A stretch of DNA of 64,000 nucleotides from positions 1-64,000 of the forward strand of contig JBAMDO010000241.1 in assembly GCA_037074765.1 (NCBI GenBank), given 5' to 3'. A program made the position numbers and the translations under genes. Positions 1-15,100 of the stretch are shown here, piece by piece. Position 1 is the stretch's first letter. Each line of letters starts with the position of its first letter. This stretch comes from Mansonella perstans (Eukaryota; Nematoda; Chromadorea; Rhabditida; Onchocercidae). A model generated the notes under the pieces. The model had not been told where the DNA came from. It made no database searches and was given only the letters and a program-made list of their open reading frames with translations.

Positions 1-1044
1 CCAGTTAATTGCTCATAAAATGATGTTGAATTTGTAATAAATAAAATATCCGGTTGGAAATGACGTTTAATTTTTATAACCTTGAAATCAAATTCTATGG
101 GAATTTGAATTCAAGAATAATAAGACAAAAATTCAACTTGAGACAAACTTTCACATTATTAACCGAAACATTCGAAATACTGGAGTAATTAAGTTAAGTT
201 AAAAAGTAATGATTGAAATAATTTTCAATTAACAAAATATTGATTGATTTTTTTATCGTTTTTTTCCTCTTTTATCATATGTGACAAAATGTCCAATCAA
301 TTTGTGATCAGTTTTCTTGCATAAAGCTTAGAAGAAAAAGAAAGAACTTACTTCTCAAAAAAATTTCAGCATTTTTCATTGCTTTTCCTGCTTTTTTTTT
401 TGGAAATTTGAGATTTCAAACAGAAAAAATGTTGAAAGGAAAAATGTTCATTTCTGACATTAAAAAGATATTTTGTTCGAAAAAATGTAAAACTTTTTGA
501 CTCCACCGGGAATTTTGTGGAAAACACATTGCATATATTTTTCTTTCTTTTTTCTTCTTCCAACTGTTTTTTGAGAAAAAAGAAAAATTCTGAAAGATTA
601 ATATGCTAAAAAATCAATTCGCAACAATCAATCATAATTTTTACAACAATGATCGTAATTTTTACAAGAAATAATTACAATTTTCACGACAAATAATCGG
701 AAGATCTGAAAAAGAAAGAAGAAAATTGCAAAACCATAACAGGAAATTTTTTTTGAAATTCTTCATATTAATTAACTTTATATTTAATCATTCATTTAAT
801 TTGACAATTATAAATTTTCGTTATTGTATTCTTTCATAATCTTTTTTTTTGAATAATTTTTCTATGGAACAAAGAGAGAAAAATTGAATGAATTTTTTGA
901 AATGCTGAGAATATGAAGAAAACAAAAATGGAAATAAAATAAAACGGAAATGGCTAAATTGAGAAAATGAAATTTAGTAAGACATTAATCATAAAAGAAA
1001 ATTAAGGATGAAAATTAATATAACTTAAGAAATGTCATAATAGT

Positions 1045-1074
1045 AAGAGAGAGAAAGAGAGAGAGAGAGAGAGA
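1045..1074. repeat. (GA)n microsatellite
   Basis: An almost uninterrupted GA run with one AAAG interruption. Similar GA runs occur at about 6650-6680 and 33010-33030, and CT runs at about 9866-9890 and 52577-52598. Confidence 0.9.
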
Positions 1075-4000
1075 CAAATCCGATATCTAAATTAAGAAAA
1101 TTATAACTTTGACCATTCTTGTGGTCAACTTAATTTGCGCTAACGCGGACAATATTATTGACCAGTTCGAACATGGTTCAACAATAAAAGCAAATCAGTT
1201 TCTTCTTTCCTCTTCCTTCTTCCTCATTTTATTAACTGAGTAGGATATTGTGGGACCTTTGGCTAAGACTGACAGGTTGGTCATTATAATAGCCAACAAA
1301 TGGACTGAAAAAAGAAAAGAACGGGAAAAAAAATGATTGCAAAACGTTGGAAGCAAATAATTAACTGCAGTGGTTGAAATATCGCCGTGGTAGGAAAAAA
1401 AAAACAAATCAACGGGGAAAAAAGCAAACATGGCAGTGCAAAGACTTTTGACCCCTGATGTTTTATTTTTTTAAAAAAAAAATGAAAAATAGTGCACGTG
1501 GCTATTGTTTATTATCATTTATCTAATTAGCGTAATCTTAATTACACTAAGCTGCACTTCACTTCGTTACATAATTGTCGTAACGGGTGATAATTGCTTC
1601 TGATCAATCAAATGCGTGCAATTGATTGATCGACTCATTGATTGTTCATCATTCGAGTATTAGTCAGATCGATTTGAATGGCAAAAATGATAAGAAATTT
1701 TATTTTGCTTAATTATGACTTTTTTCTTCTTCAAAAATTTTTAATTAATGGAAAGTTATTGTACTCAAAAAATTAATTCTTTCATTGGAATTACATTTTT
1801 CTTTTTATATTTTTTCTCATTCAAAATCAATGATTCAAATATCAAACACTAACAATAAGCAGCGAATCTTTTGCTCTTTTACCAATTATAGATTTATCCA
1901 TAATAATGATGATATGTTGGATAATAATATCCAAAAATTGATTGGGATAATTTATTTACCCATCAATTATTTCCTCCTTTTTTTCAGAGAAAAGTAGAAA
2001 GCAACAACGAATAAAAATCACCGAAAATTTGCTTGAGTGATAAACAGATACCAATTAATCGAATTTCAGTTCCTGAACTACATGGAAATTTTTCTGTAAT
2101 AATATTAGCTAAATTTTAAATAATTTCATCATTGCGAAAAACTTCTGTAATAATGTCAAAAAAAGCAAAAAGAAAGTGAAATAAATTTGCTTGCTTTTTT
2201 ATTTCAAAAAAAGTTGAAGTAGAGAAAAAGTAAAAAGAAGAGTTATTATCATGTTATCATTAATCATTTCATGTTAATTAACCATAATAAAAATACATTT
2301 TGAAGAAAAACTTTCATCTATTTTTTGAGTAACAATAAGAACATCTAATTTTTCATCAGTTTTTCGTTTTGCTTTTGTTTACCAACAAATTTTCAGTCCA
2401 TTATCAAAGTGAACAAATATACTTGAAACCATTTCTATTACTATGATATATTTTGGATTTTTTCACAAAATATTAAATGGCTTTTTATCCTTTTGTCGCA
2501 TTTATATTTTACATTTACTTCAACTCTTCCTTCTTTTTCTCTCTCTCTTTTTCCCTTTTACGTTCGGTTTTTTTTTTACTCTTAATTGCTTGTTTGATAA
2601 TACCCACAGATAAACCAACCTAATGGCGACGACAAATGTCAATGATATTGACAGTTAAATGGTCAATTAAGAACTATTCCGGTTGACAAGAAGCCTCCAT
2701 TTTCCCCTTCTGCTTCTTATAATGACAGTATTCCTGCTCTTTTTTCCATTTTGCTAATATCATTTCATATCCTTTCAAAGTTATCAAACTTTTGTTTAAC
2801 TACAATTACCATATGCTAAATGGTATAAACATTCCGTTCCATTGTATAAAACCTAAGTGATTCTCATGATAGTTCACGGTTTATCGTTCTTCTTCTTCCG
2901 GAAAAATGCACATTGTTATTTGTTGTTGTTGTTGTTCTTCTTCTTCTTCCAGAAATAGTAATTTCCATGTTAGAATACCGTACATTAGTGCTCTTCTTTT
3001 TCCAGCAACAGTAATCTTCAGAACGATTTATTATTCTCAATCCAATCTATTTTTTTTACTAATTTATCTGATCTTTTTTGCACGTTTTTTATGGGAAATG
3101 AGCGAGAAATATCAGGAAGAATTGAATATATCTTTATTCAATTGATACTAATCGTAAAATTTAAAAAGAAAGAACAAAAAGTAAAAAGATAAATAAAGAA
3201 AATTATCCAAACTGATGAAATGATCTTTGTAAATTAAATTCCATATTTATTCATCCTAAATAATGGCAGTAAAAAATTATTTGATAATAATGATGATCAT
3301 AATTTAGGATGTTTGCTGTTGTGATGATGATGAAATTACCAACGACAACTGCAATAATGAATCATTAGTGATAAATATGTTTTTTTTTTTTTTTTTTTAT
3401 CATCGAAAATTTAAACGATCGATAGAAGGTCATTCTGAATAATGCTAAAAATGATAAATAATTATATAATTACAATTAGGTATGATAATATTAATTAATA
3501 TAGAAGAAAATGAAAGAAGAAGATTAAGTTAATAAAATGAATATGAAAGATTCAAAAAGAAAAATTTTTGGAATAATTTCAAAAAATTTCTCAGTATCAA
3601 ACTGAGATTGTTATAAGTAAGTATCAATGCCATGTTAACAACAACGACAACAAACAACAGCAATAAGTTCGCAACATTTCAAAAAATTTAATGATAGTAA
3701 ACTGTAAATTCTCTCTTTTTTTTTACCACAAATATGAAAAAAAACTACGGAAAATAAGGAATAATCAAAAAGTTAAAGAGAAAGAGAAGAGAGAGGGAAA
3801 TTATCAGAGAAGGGAAGAGGGAAAAATAATATTGGCGGAAAATAAGGGTGGAGTTCCTTTCGTTTCATTTGCTAGGATGGGCAGATATATTCTAAATGTG
3901 TCCCCTCTCTTCACTTTTCTACCAATTTAATATTCATCGTTCCGTAAACGATTCAACCCTTAAAGATATATCTAACCCTTTTGTGCTGTAATTCGTTGTT

Positions 4001-6780
4001 AGCACACGGATGGATCTATTTCCTCGTTGACAAAAAAAAAAAAGAAAAGAAAATGATATACTACTTCTCGCTCGCTTACTACAACAGCATAACGCCACAA
4101 GATGTTCCAAAAAATTTTTTTTTTTACAACTGTTCATTACTAAAACAGCTGTGATATCTTCTCTAAATGATTTTTCATTTCTATTTAAGGAAAGATTTCA
4201 AAAAAAAAAAAAAAAGGAAAGGAAGGAACAAAAGAGAAAAAAAAGAGGGATTACAGAAATTAAAAGAGAAAAAAAATTTTTTTTTTTCAATTTTTGTTGC
4301 AATGAAAATGAATGAAAAATTTGATAAATAAAAATTGAAAAAAAGAGAGAGAGAGAAGAGAAGAGAGGAAAAAGATGAAGATGAAATGGTATGAAAAATT
4401 AGCATCACTTAAATATATCTCAACAAAAATGCTACATAAAATTATCCTTGCATTGAATTGCATTTGGATTGAATTGAATTAAATTGAAAATAACATTTTG
4501 AAAAAAGATTATATCTCAAATTCTATTAAAAAAATAGTAAAGAGATAAATTGTAAAATTTAAAACTAGTAATTAATTGATATACTTGAAATATTTATGCT
4601 TGTGAAATTAATTTTGATAACATGGCAAGAAGTGGAAGAAATATTAAAAGCAATAATAAACAAATAAATAAGCAAATTCAAATGATAATAATAATAAAAA
4701 TGAAAAAACAATAATCATAATAAAACATATTGATAATAATAGTTTAAAAATGTGCTAACAATTAACAATATTAATGATATCATTCAAATTTTAATTTTTG
4801 AACTATTTATTTGAAATTATTAATGAAAATATTTTATCATCATTTGTTATAATTATTGGTAAGAATTTAATTACAACTTGTTAAATAAGTTGTACAAATG
4901 AAAATAAAAAGTATCGCTCGTAATTAAACAAAATGATAAGTAATTGGAAAAAATTAAGAAGCAAAATGGAAAAGAAAAAGAAGCTTTAATTGCTAATCAT
5001 GGAACTATTTTTAATCTTCTTCTGTCTGAGCTCCTTACTTACTTTTTACTTTACCTACTTAACGATTTCTTCGTTCATCCATTCGTTTAATCTTTTTTTT
5101 TTCTTATGCAAATTATCTTTTATTTCTACCGGTTACTCTGTTATTAATCCTTTCTTCCTCTTTCGTTACTTTTTTCTTCTCTTCCTCATTTAATCTTTAA
5201 TATCATTGTTTTAATGTGCAAACTGTAGAAATAATATAATTGTCATTGAGCCACACGTGTCACATATTTTTAATGTGGTAGGATTCTTTTGTCTTCATGA
5301 TAGTGGTCATTCATATTCATTCCATTCACTTGATGGTCAACCAAACCACTAACGACAACAACGACAACACGATACTGCTGCGATATTTACCATGGCACTA
5401 TCATCACTTCTATTTACAATGTCAAAAATTTGCATTTTTAATTTTTTCTTTCTTCCAACAACTAATGAATAATGCAAACGTATCTCAAATAACCTTCCCT
5501 CAGTTCGTTATCAATTATCACTATCAATATAATGACAAGTTAGTCAATTAATTATTTATAAGTGTATCATTATCATTACTTATTATTAACTATAGCAAGT
5601 TGATAAGTCAATCAAACTATTTATTTATTACTATGAATCGTTGGAAATTTTTTCCTATGCTATCAGATTAAGAATATAAGTAGTTGAATAAAAATACACT
5701 GTATATTGATCAATTTTTCTTCATTATTCTAAGATACTGATGATAAATACATTAAGGTATCACCAAATTACAAGAAATTTTTGATGACAATTTACAAGTT
5801 TTGAAAATTTTATTGAATTTAAATATTAAAGATGATGATAATGACAATAATAATAATGAGTGCAAAGATAGCTAAAAGAAACGATGATGATGTTGATGAT
5901 GATAGTCATAATTAGTAGGTATTTCTTCACGGATATGAAAATTTCATCACAATAAAAGCAAGTGTATCGCATAAAATTTATGATTACAGTATATAATTGA
6001 CCGCTAATGATAGCGAGAATGATGATAAATGATGATGATACTAGAAATAATAATTATGATAACAAATGGTGACAGTAACTGCAAGATAAACATCATTATT
6101 GGCTATTATGATAATAAATGATAAATAATTGTTTGGAAATCTTTCAATCTCTTTTTTTACTCTTTTTCATTATTTTTATAATCAATTACATTGACTTTTT
6201 AATTATACTGAGTTTAGCACTAATTCATTATCATTATCGCCAATCAAATTATTAAAATAACTACTTGCTTAATAGTACGCACACTTGCAAATGTAATTAA
6301 TGACACAAATCATAATTCTTTAAAGATATAAAATTTGACAAAATGAGGTAGAAAAGATTAGAATTGATTAATGAGCTATAAAATGCTATAATTTGTTTTA
6401 ACTTTTATATCTGATAAAAGTATGTTGTATAGTTGTGTAGTAGCGTTAATAGCACCTTGTAATTTTTGTTACGTCTGTTCAATCAAAAAGAAATGAAACT
6501 TTTGATCTTACACTTAAACACCTCAATTTTATGACCCATTTTATTATCAGTTAAACAGATGAAGTACTGTCATGTCTAATTCATCATCATAATAATTGTT
6601 ATATTAAACCAATAAAATAGCGAATGAAGGAAAAGAAGAAAGCGAAAGAGAAAGAGAGAGAAAAAGAGAGAGAGAGAGAAGTGATTTAAAAAATGGAACA
6701 CTTATTATTATTGTTATTGCTTATGTTTTCTTCTTCAATACTTATGCATTTGAAGTGTTGCATATCTCTAGATAGTCTCA

Positions 6781-6806
6781 ATGATGATGATGATGATGAT
6801 GATGAT
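6781..6806. repeat. (GAT)n microsatellite
   Basis: About eight consecutive GAT/ATG triplets in a short open frame, giving a poly-Asp run that I regard as a by-product of the repeat. Other GAT/ATC runs occur near 5882-5905, 38246-38274, 60975-61010 and 61449-61466. Confidence 0.9.
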
Positions 6807-9800
6807 ACTGATGATAATGGCACAAGTTCAAAGGTCATTGAGTCAATGATATGTGTTTATGATCGGCATCCTTCTGGTTTTTTTCTTTCCTTCTTTTTAT
6901 TTGTGTGTTATTACAAATATCCTAATGAATAAGTGGAATTTTAGGAAGGAGAACGAAAGAACGAAACACAAGCAGAAAAGATGAAATAAAAACAAACAGA
7001 AAAACGAAAAAGAGATATGGATCAAACAAAAAAAAAAAAAAAACTGAGAGATGAAGAAGGATAGTACGTGGACGAATGGGCAAATATGGACGGAACGGAT
7101 GGACAGGAAGTGGACAACGGATGAGATTACGGGTGGATTTAGGCATATCAGATTAGTTTTTAATGATGTAATATGCATCGGTATTTTCCTTTTGATGATA
7201 CCTAATACATATGTGTCACCTGATGAACTGAACTATTGGAAAAAAGAACTTCCCTTCCGTATTTCAATTTTTTTAAATTTACAAATCTTCATTGATAATA
7301 CAAGTACATATTGTCATGTTAAAAATGTTAACATTTTTCGTTTTTTTTTTTTTTTCCTCAGTATATTCAAAATATTAAGAAGCACAAAAAAAAAAGACCG
7401 GTCAGATCAGATCTGTTAGAACTTACTATTTTTTATGTCAGAAAAGTGACCTGTGGTTGACATATGTGAACAGTGATGATATATCTGGCGTATAAGACAA
7501 TTCATTTGGTTACTTCAAAAAATCCTTTTTTCAACAAGCCGAAATAAGCAAGTACTTAATATTTCTGATCACATCTATCATAACTTACAAGTCAAAATTG
7601 ACCTCAAAATGAGGTCAATGCGAAAAATTTTTTCAAGTCGGAGATATATTGTGAAAACAGCAAGAATTTTGAATTTAAAATATATTTTGGTGTTTACTCT
7701 TTTTTAAAAATTTTAGCAAATATTTAAAATGCACTTTGTTTTCTAAAATCGAAAAGTTATTTTCCGAATTTGAGATATTGTAAAATCAATAAAAGATTTT
7801 AAATTTTCAAAAATCTTTTGGTGTTTATAACCGCTTTGCTATACTTTCCATATTTGAATTACTAGAAGTTAATAAAAATCTGAAAACATTAAGCACTATT
7901 TGAAAGAAACTTTGTTGTTTGTGTTATTCCTTTTTTCGAACATTTTCAAGAAATTATTCAATTTCATTTTTTGTTTTTTGGTTTTTTTTTTAAATTGTTT
8001 AATTTCAGATTGTTAGAATTTTCACTTTCAATTTAGTATTGCCATTTTTTATGTTTTCAATATTTCAGATATCTTAAGACTTCTTTTTTAATTGAATAAT
8101 TTAAGTATTGCTATTTCAGTCATTTTGAATTTTTTTATAATTAAATGGATATAATTACTATATGTTAAACAAAGTATAATTACAACCAAATACTATGAAT
8201 GATATCATTTTTTATTTGTTACTTTAAATAGGAAAAGAAGAAAGAGATGAAAAAAAGGATTCAAACATTTGTATCAATTTTGTCAAAATTCAGTTTTAAT
8301 CATAATTAACATAATTATCTGACGACTCATGTACTCAAGTAACTACTAATACACTTGTATTTATTAATTTGTTAATCACAGTACACAATGAAAAATAATG
8401 TAATTTTGTCACATAATCATTAAAATTCTAACCGATACAGTATACGAATTCATCATAGCATTTAATTGATAATGATTAAAATTAATATTAATAATGATAC
8501 CTCTTTATTTTCCTTCGTTTCATTTTCTTCCTCACACACACATATACATATAACACATAACACACACACATACGTATTATAAAGTAAATTGTAACGCATA
8601 ATCATTATAATTTTACAGTGATAGATATAGATAAAAAATTGATGGATTTGCATAGATCTACGAATAACACGGCTTAACTAAGTAAACCATAATATATAAT
8701 CCTAATCGTGATAATTTTATCACGATATGACTTACGAACATATCATTGGATTTAATTAAGAATGATTGAAAATCAACGTAAACAATGATAATAATTTCCT
8801 TTTTTCCAACATTCCCTTCTTTTTTCCTACACAGCAGTAGTTAAGCTGAAGAGCAACAGACAACTTAAGATTATAATTCTTTTAATTTAATTAAAATATT
8901 TCTCATTATGTGTGAGGCAAATTGAACGCATAATATAAAATAAAAGCGTTTTAGCAATTTGTTTAATTTATGTAAATGAAAAATTAATTGTCACATTTTA
9001 TAAACCATAATGTCAATCTAGCGAAATGGAAATTGTCATTTGAAATTGCCTTTTTGTCTTTCCAATATTATCCTTTGTTAACTGAAATTGTATTCAGCTG
9101 ACATCTTTCATTTATCAATGTCATTCAAATTTCTATTTATATGTGCGTTTAAATTTAACTTCTATTTCATTACATTTGTTCAATCACATATGAAAGCGGG
9201 AATAATAGTACATTTAATTATCGATATAATTTCAATTTCAAATTTCAAAGGAATCAATTTTCTTGTGGCTTTCTTCTAGCTTCCATTTAATTTATTCTTT
9301 CTTACTTTACGACGAAATAATGCTAGTATTAATTAAGCTTTTTTAATTTTTAATAATTATCAGATTAAAAAAAAAAAGAAAATATCAACAAATAAATTAT
9401 TGTCAACAGGTAAAGATGACAATATTGGTGTTTTTTTTGAAACAAATAAATATTTATTATTAAAGAAAAAAATGATAAGAAAAATTAATAATTCCATTTG
9501 GTAATATTTTATTAAAAGATAACTATGTCTCTTTTTCCAGAAAACAAATGCCCATAAGTATTTAAACTTCACTATGACATATTTAAATCCTGAAAAACTT
9601 TTCTTTGTCCGAAAGACAAAAGTATATATGCATGTACTCTTTTTAAAATTTTTAAATTTAAAAAAAGTTTTTCTTTTTGAAAGATAAAAGATGTATTTAT
9701 ATGTAAATATGTATAATCCGATCCATTTTTAATGGCATAAAACAATATCATAAGCGAAATTTTGAATCTATTACGAATCCAATGGAGAAGAAAAAAAAAA

Positions 9801-11825
9801 GAAAAAAGAAAAAGGCCGACAACATTTGTCAACAGTTTTGTCACTAAATACCGTATTCTCGCTTTCTCTCTCCCTCTCTCTCTCATCATCTCTTATCTTC
9901 GGAGTTATAATTATACATAAGTTAAAAGAAGTAAAGAATCGTGAGAAGGATGTGTACGATGTGATTGGGGAATATGATTGCTGCTGAAGTTGCAAAAAAA
10001 TTTTCGATATTGTTGACGATAACGATTCCCTCGCTTTTTTTTTTCCTTGATCCCGATTGGTTGATCGATTGATTGATCGATTCAAATCTTTTCACACTTT
10101 TCACCTTCTTCATCGATTATAATAATTACTTTCATAGTGCTTACTTAAATTAGTAATTAATAACTTTTACTTCTTTATTTCCTTCAATTGTTTTGTTAAT
10201 ATTATCATTTTTCCTTTTCTTTTTTTTTTTTTTTGATGCAGTTTAATTACAACAATATAATATGCATATACAAATGAAATAGTTAAAAGTTTTTCCCAAT
10301 GAAAATTCAAATTCAAACTTCATAAATAATAAAAACAAAAAAAAAAGAAATTTTTAAATTTTAATCTTTGATCAAATTTTAAAAGATATTGTTAAGAAAT
10401 GGGAAAAAACAAAGAAGGAACATTTTGTTAGAAATTTGAGAAAAAGAAAAACTACTTCTACAATCATTTATATTTCCATATCAATTACATGTGTGCATGT
10501 GTTGATACGTATGGCAATGTGAGAAAAATTTAATATACATTTATAAATAATTTAAAACATCAAAAAAAATTGCCAAAATTAAAAACTGAAAATTATTATT
10601 TACCAAAATTCATTGATAATAACAATTAACATTCTCATTTCCTTTTCGGTTCTTTTTTGTGCAATCACGAACTATTGAACAGTTTAGGGAAATTCTGATA
10701 AAATAGGCAGTTTTTTGTCCCATAAAATTGATTTAATCCTACTTATCCTTAGCCTATTCACCCCTATAATTAATTATCATCTCTATAAATATTGCACAAT
10801 AGCAGCATTTATGAGATTAATCAACATAAATTTCTTTGACAAAAGCAAATGTTGCATTTTTGACAATAAATTTTTCAACTACTAAAAATTTTTGAAGTCA
10901 AAATGAATTTACTTGAACTTAAATTGTAGCATTTGTGTAATTTTTAACACACTTATTTAAATAAACAAAGAAGAGAAAAAAGTGAAATGAATTATTTTTT
11001 AGAAAATTTCCGCCTAAATGTCTTATCTACTTTGCACATTTAGAATATTGCGCGACAATGATGATTTTAAATTCCATTCGAAATGTAACATCTGGTGATA
11101 AGCCAGGCCATACAAATGATACATACACATACACACGCGTAAAAACATTTTTTTTTCTTTTTGTTTCCCGCGCTTCTCTTCCTTTGCTTTTTTAAGATTA
11201 GTCTATCTTTCTCCCTTTCTAATATCAAAGTAGACCGAGCAAAATTTAACAATTTGCGTCTTTTATATCTGACCATAAGCAAAACACGATCTACCAACCG
11301 GAATGAGCATAAAAATATTACATTGGCCATGATATAGATTACACCGAGTTGGATTTTAAAATGAGCCTTACCTAATTGGAGAAATATATTAAACTGGCAT
11401 GATAATGAACTATGATATATAATGAAAGAACTAGAAAAAAAGGAAAAAGATATTTAAAAAAATTCCACTATAAAGAATGCATTAATTAATTTACATTCAT
11501 AGACCAGATAATTTTGACTAAAAATGCATTTTTGTAGTTAGCAAAATAATCAGTAATCAAAATAATAAGATATTAACAAAACATAATCAGCAAAATAATA
11601 CGATAATAATAATACTATACAGTACAGATGAAGAAATTAATCAGAATTCATGTCACAAATGAACAACTATCAAAAGCACAACTTATAAAAACATTATAAA
11701 GCTTGTCACATTGTTATTTAATATTAACCTTTAAATTTTATTTTCTATTTATATTTATGATTTTCGTAAACATAAATTCTTCATAAATTAACTGCCATCA
11801 TCATTGCGATATATATATATATATC

Positions 11826-11859
11826 TTTTTTCTCCAATATATATATATTGGAGAAAAAA
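11826..11859. repeat. perfect 34-bp palindrome
   Basis: The arm TTTTTTCTCCAA is separated from its exact reverse complement by a self-complementary TA core, so all 34 bases form a palindrome. It sits next to a (TA)n run at about 11809-11824 and lies beyond the predicted 3' end of the minus-strand BED gene. It could form a hairpin or cruciform, or be a MITE remnant; no function is assigned. Confidence 0.85.
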
Positions 11860-11988
11860 AATTAAAGCTTGTTATTTATATATTAAATCATTCAAGAAAA
11901 TTCTACACCGCAATTGGTATGGAACTACTGAAAATCAAAATTATGAAAGCATATAGGACTTGCTCAATTAATTATGAGAATATTAAAT

Positions 11989-11998
11989 TTTATTTATT
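11989..11998 (-). terminator. poly(A) signal of the BED gene
   Basis: Two overlapping AATAAA hexamers on the minus strand, about 160 bases past the stop codon at 12156. They give the BED zinc-finger gene a plausible short 3' UTR. AATAAA is common in AT-rich DNA, so placement rests on distance from the stop. Confidence 0.5.
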
Positions 11999-12155
11999 AT
12001 TCAAATTTGCAATAAGCAGACATTACAAACTGGAAATCTTATAAAATTATTAAATTGCAACCAAAAACAAAATTACAACTGATTAATTAATAGAAAACTA
12101 TTTTTTGATGAAATTTAAAAAAAAAAATTATTACGATAATTGACTAAACAACCAT

Positions 12156-15100
12156 TCATTCATCGATCAATGCTCGCTGTACAAGTATCAGTGCGCTTTT
12201 GCGCTTATTTCGTTCTTCCATCAAATTTAAACGAAGCGTTTTGATATGTTCATCTTTAGCAGCTACTTCGGAGCGTAATTTTCGACACTGAAATACAGTA
12301 TGGAATTTTGAACATTTTCTTGCAATAAAATAAAGCTGATGTGAAAATAATACTACCAATTAGCTTCACTCGATACGTATGTAAGTTAGCTGTTAGTTAA
12401 AATAAGCAGAAAGGGCGGAAACATTATAATAGTATTTTAAAAAATTCGAGCAAAGAAGTTTGTAATGATAGAGAAAGCAATCAATTATAATTGTTTTCCG
12501 TCAGCAATTTAGACATGCGTCTTATCTAACAGATCTTAATCTTTTTCTATGTTACTTCGGGAAATTCTCCAAAGAAAGGATCGCACATATGAACATCTAG
12601 TCAAAAACTTGACCTCATTCTTCTCTGTTACCAGCAATATCAACACAGGTATTAAATAGCTTAAAGATAACTTAAAGAATAAAACACTTTTATCCAATAT
12701 TTGGTAATATTTTTAATTCAAAAACCATGCTATACATTTAACACAAATTTGAGCTCTAAAAAAGACATACTTCGGTTTCCAAACGACGATAATCGCGAAG
12801 AAACGATTCAACTTGTACAGCAAACTGTCCCGTAGAATCACTACTTACAGCTGATGAACCAGCTTCGGTGTCACTATAAGCAGAAAGGAAGGATGAAATA
12901 CGAAGATTTAATACAAGTGAGGAAAGTAAAACAATTAGCGTCATCTAATTAAACCTATAAACATCTTCATTTGTTCGCAACATCTACAATAGCCAACAAC
13001 AGAAACGATTTCAGACTTCTGTTTTACTAACAAATACTAAAACAAGCTTAAGGTTAAAAGATAATCCTAAACTCATTTATTACGACCACCTTTTTCAACA
13101 AATGTTTTGAAATCACGTATAATCTCAATAAACCTGCGTAACTGCCTTACCCAGCGGAAGAACTAGTGAAGATAACTTCACCAGATGATGAGACTTCTGA
13201 ATTTTCCCCAGCATTACTTACATCATATCGAATAAGAGCATTTTTTGACTGAAACGGACATAATTATAAGTTTAGGACAGACTTTCAAAAAAAGCTGAAA
13301 TTTAAAAAAAATGTTATTTCAAAACTTTGATTGCATCTCAATTCTGATTCATATTTTACCTTTATCTTTATCATCACTCATTATGACATAATAAAAAATT
13401 GAAGTTGTCAATTCTACCAGCACTGAATAAAACGAACAATTTTTCGCTATTTACTACTTAATTTCACCTGTTATTGTACCATAATGAACTGTTATTCTGT
13501 CACATCATATAAGCGTCCCATATCTTTAAAATTTCAAACCCAACATCAAATAATTCCCTCCTCTAAATAAACCTGCGAAATCAACGACTTCAGCTACTAA
13601 TGATAACTAATTTATGCTGGATAACCAAATAATTAGTTAGAAAACCTACAGTATTTGAAACCAATGCAGAACAGAGAAACGAATGAAGTTCAGCATCTTG
13701 CGAGTTGCCAGCAGTATCATCTGCCCAATCATGATTTCGATGTCCACCTGACAATAGAAGAATACCAAGGTACAGTTTAATAATGATCAAATGATAATTC
13801 GCTTATTAGAATTCCCACAGCTACCGATAAACATTAAGAATTTAACAACCACTCATTAGTCTTTTATTCACATGATCACTAACAACCTTGATCCTACTTT
13901 TCATATATAATTTATTTTCGCATATTAATTAAGCTACAACAAACAATGATTTTTTTTAAAAGAGTAACCTTCATTTATGATTTCATAGTTCAAAATGGAA
14001 CCATCAGCTGTATTACCTTCTGGGGTACATGCTTCTACTTTGACACCTCTTTTTGAAACAAGCTGCAATCGATCAGTATCTGTGAAAAATCAGATACCAT
14101 AGATATTGTTACATGAAAAGTGGAAATCCTTAAAGTTTATAATAAAGACGAAAACTGGATTACTATAATATTAAATAGTTATACTTATAGGATGAAAATT
14201 ACTTAATATCAGATTGTACAGGATAACGGATTACTTACCACCTATCAATATAAATGATTCTATTTAAGTTAAAATTTACTACCACAAGCTTTCTGCAAAA
14301 TGAACAATATCTTTTTTCCCAAGCCATTCCTCTTCAACCTCAAATAAACCGAAAATGAATTAATATAAAATAACATTAAAAAATAAAAATGAATTAAAGG
14401 AGTTCGAAAAACAACCTCTCTGATTGACTGATGCACATCACCCAAGAAAGTTCCTTGCTTCGCGCCTTCTAGTAAATCAAAATAAAGCAAATATTCATGC
14501 TTATGCTTACAACGAAGATGTTTCGTAGCATTTGTGGTATTTGGAGGACCAGTAAATCCATTGCCACACATCAGACACATATACCCCAAAGTAAGTCCAC
14601 CAGATTTGTAAAATTTGAAAAAATTCCAAACAGGATGTTTAGGACCTGCAAATTAATTCGAATAGAAATGATGACCATTAGGAAGTCAAAAAAACAAATA
14701 ATGCTTTTTGTTGTTTTTTACTAACATTACATGAAAGCTCACAAAAAAATGGTTAGTATCAAAACTGCGCATCAAAAAAAAATTCTAGAGCGAAACGCTA
14801 TAGCTCATAGTGATTGGATGGATAAAATTTAACAAGAAGCTACCGGAAAAACTGAAATAATTTTACTACAAAATGTTTGGCACAAGCCAAATCATAATGT
14901 GCAATGATTATTTAGATTTAATCGATTAACTATATAAAATTGTGCTATACATAAAGTTGTACTTTCATTCATAACAGTAATATCTATTGGCAGAATTAAT
15001 CAATAAGCAAAATATAATTATTTTTAAATAAATGCACAAAAAGTTGAAAAAAAATTAACCTCTAGGCCGTCCTTTTGGACGATAACGATCAATATATTCC

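Larger units (their letters stand above)
1..11820. other. gene-poor AT-rich region
   Basis: No convincing gene was found here. Open frames of up to about 120 codons exist, but their translations are dominated by Phe/Lys/Ile/Asn runs from homopolymers and lack splice context or recognisable domains. The stretch carries (GA)n at about 1045-1074 and 6650-6680, (GAT)n at 6781-6806, a looser GATGAT/AATAAT field at about 5830-6130, and many poly-A/T runs. It may hold regulatory DNA or untranslated exons of a gene outside the window, which cannot be judged by eye. Confidence 0.6.

Noticed and set aside
6897..7178. Minus-strand open frame of 93 codons and overlapping frames at 6922-7419
   Set aside because: Translations are Phe/Leu/Ser or Lys-rich by-products of poly-A/T and GA sequence, with no splice context or domain.
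10242..10260. Spliced-leader RNA gene
   Set aside because: A short GTTTAATTAC match occurs, but the rest of the leader and the donor after it are absent.
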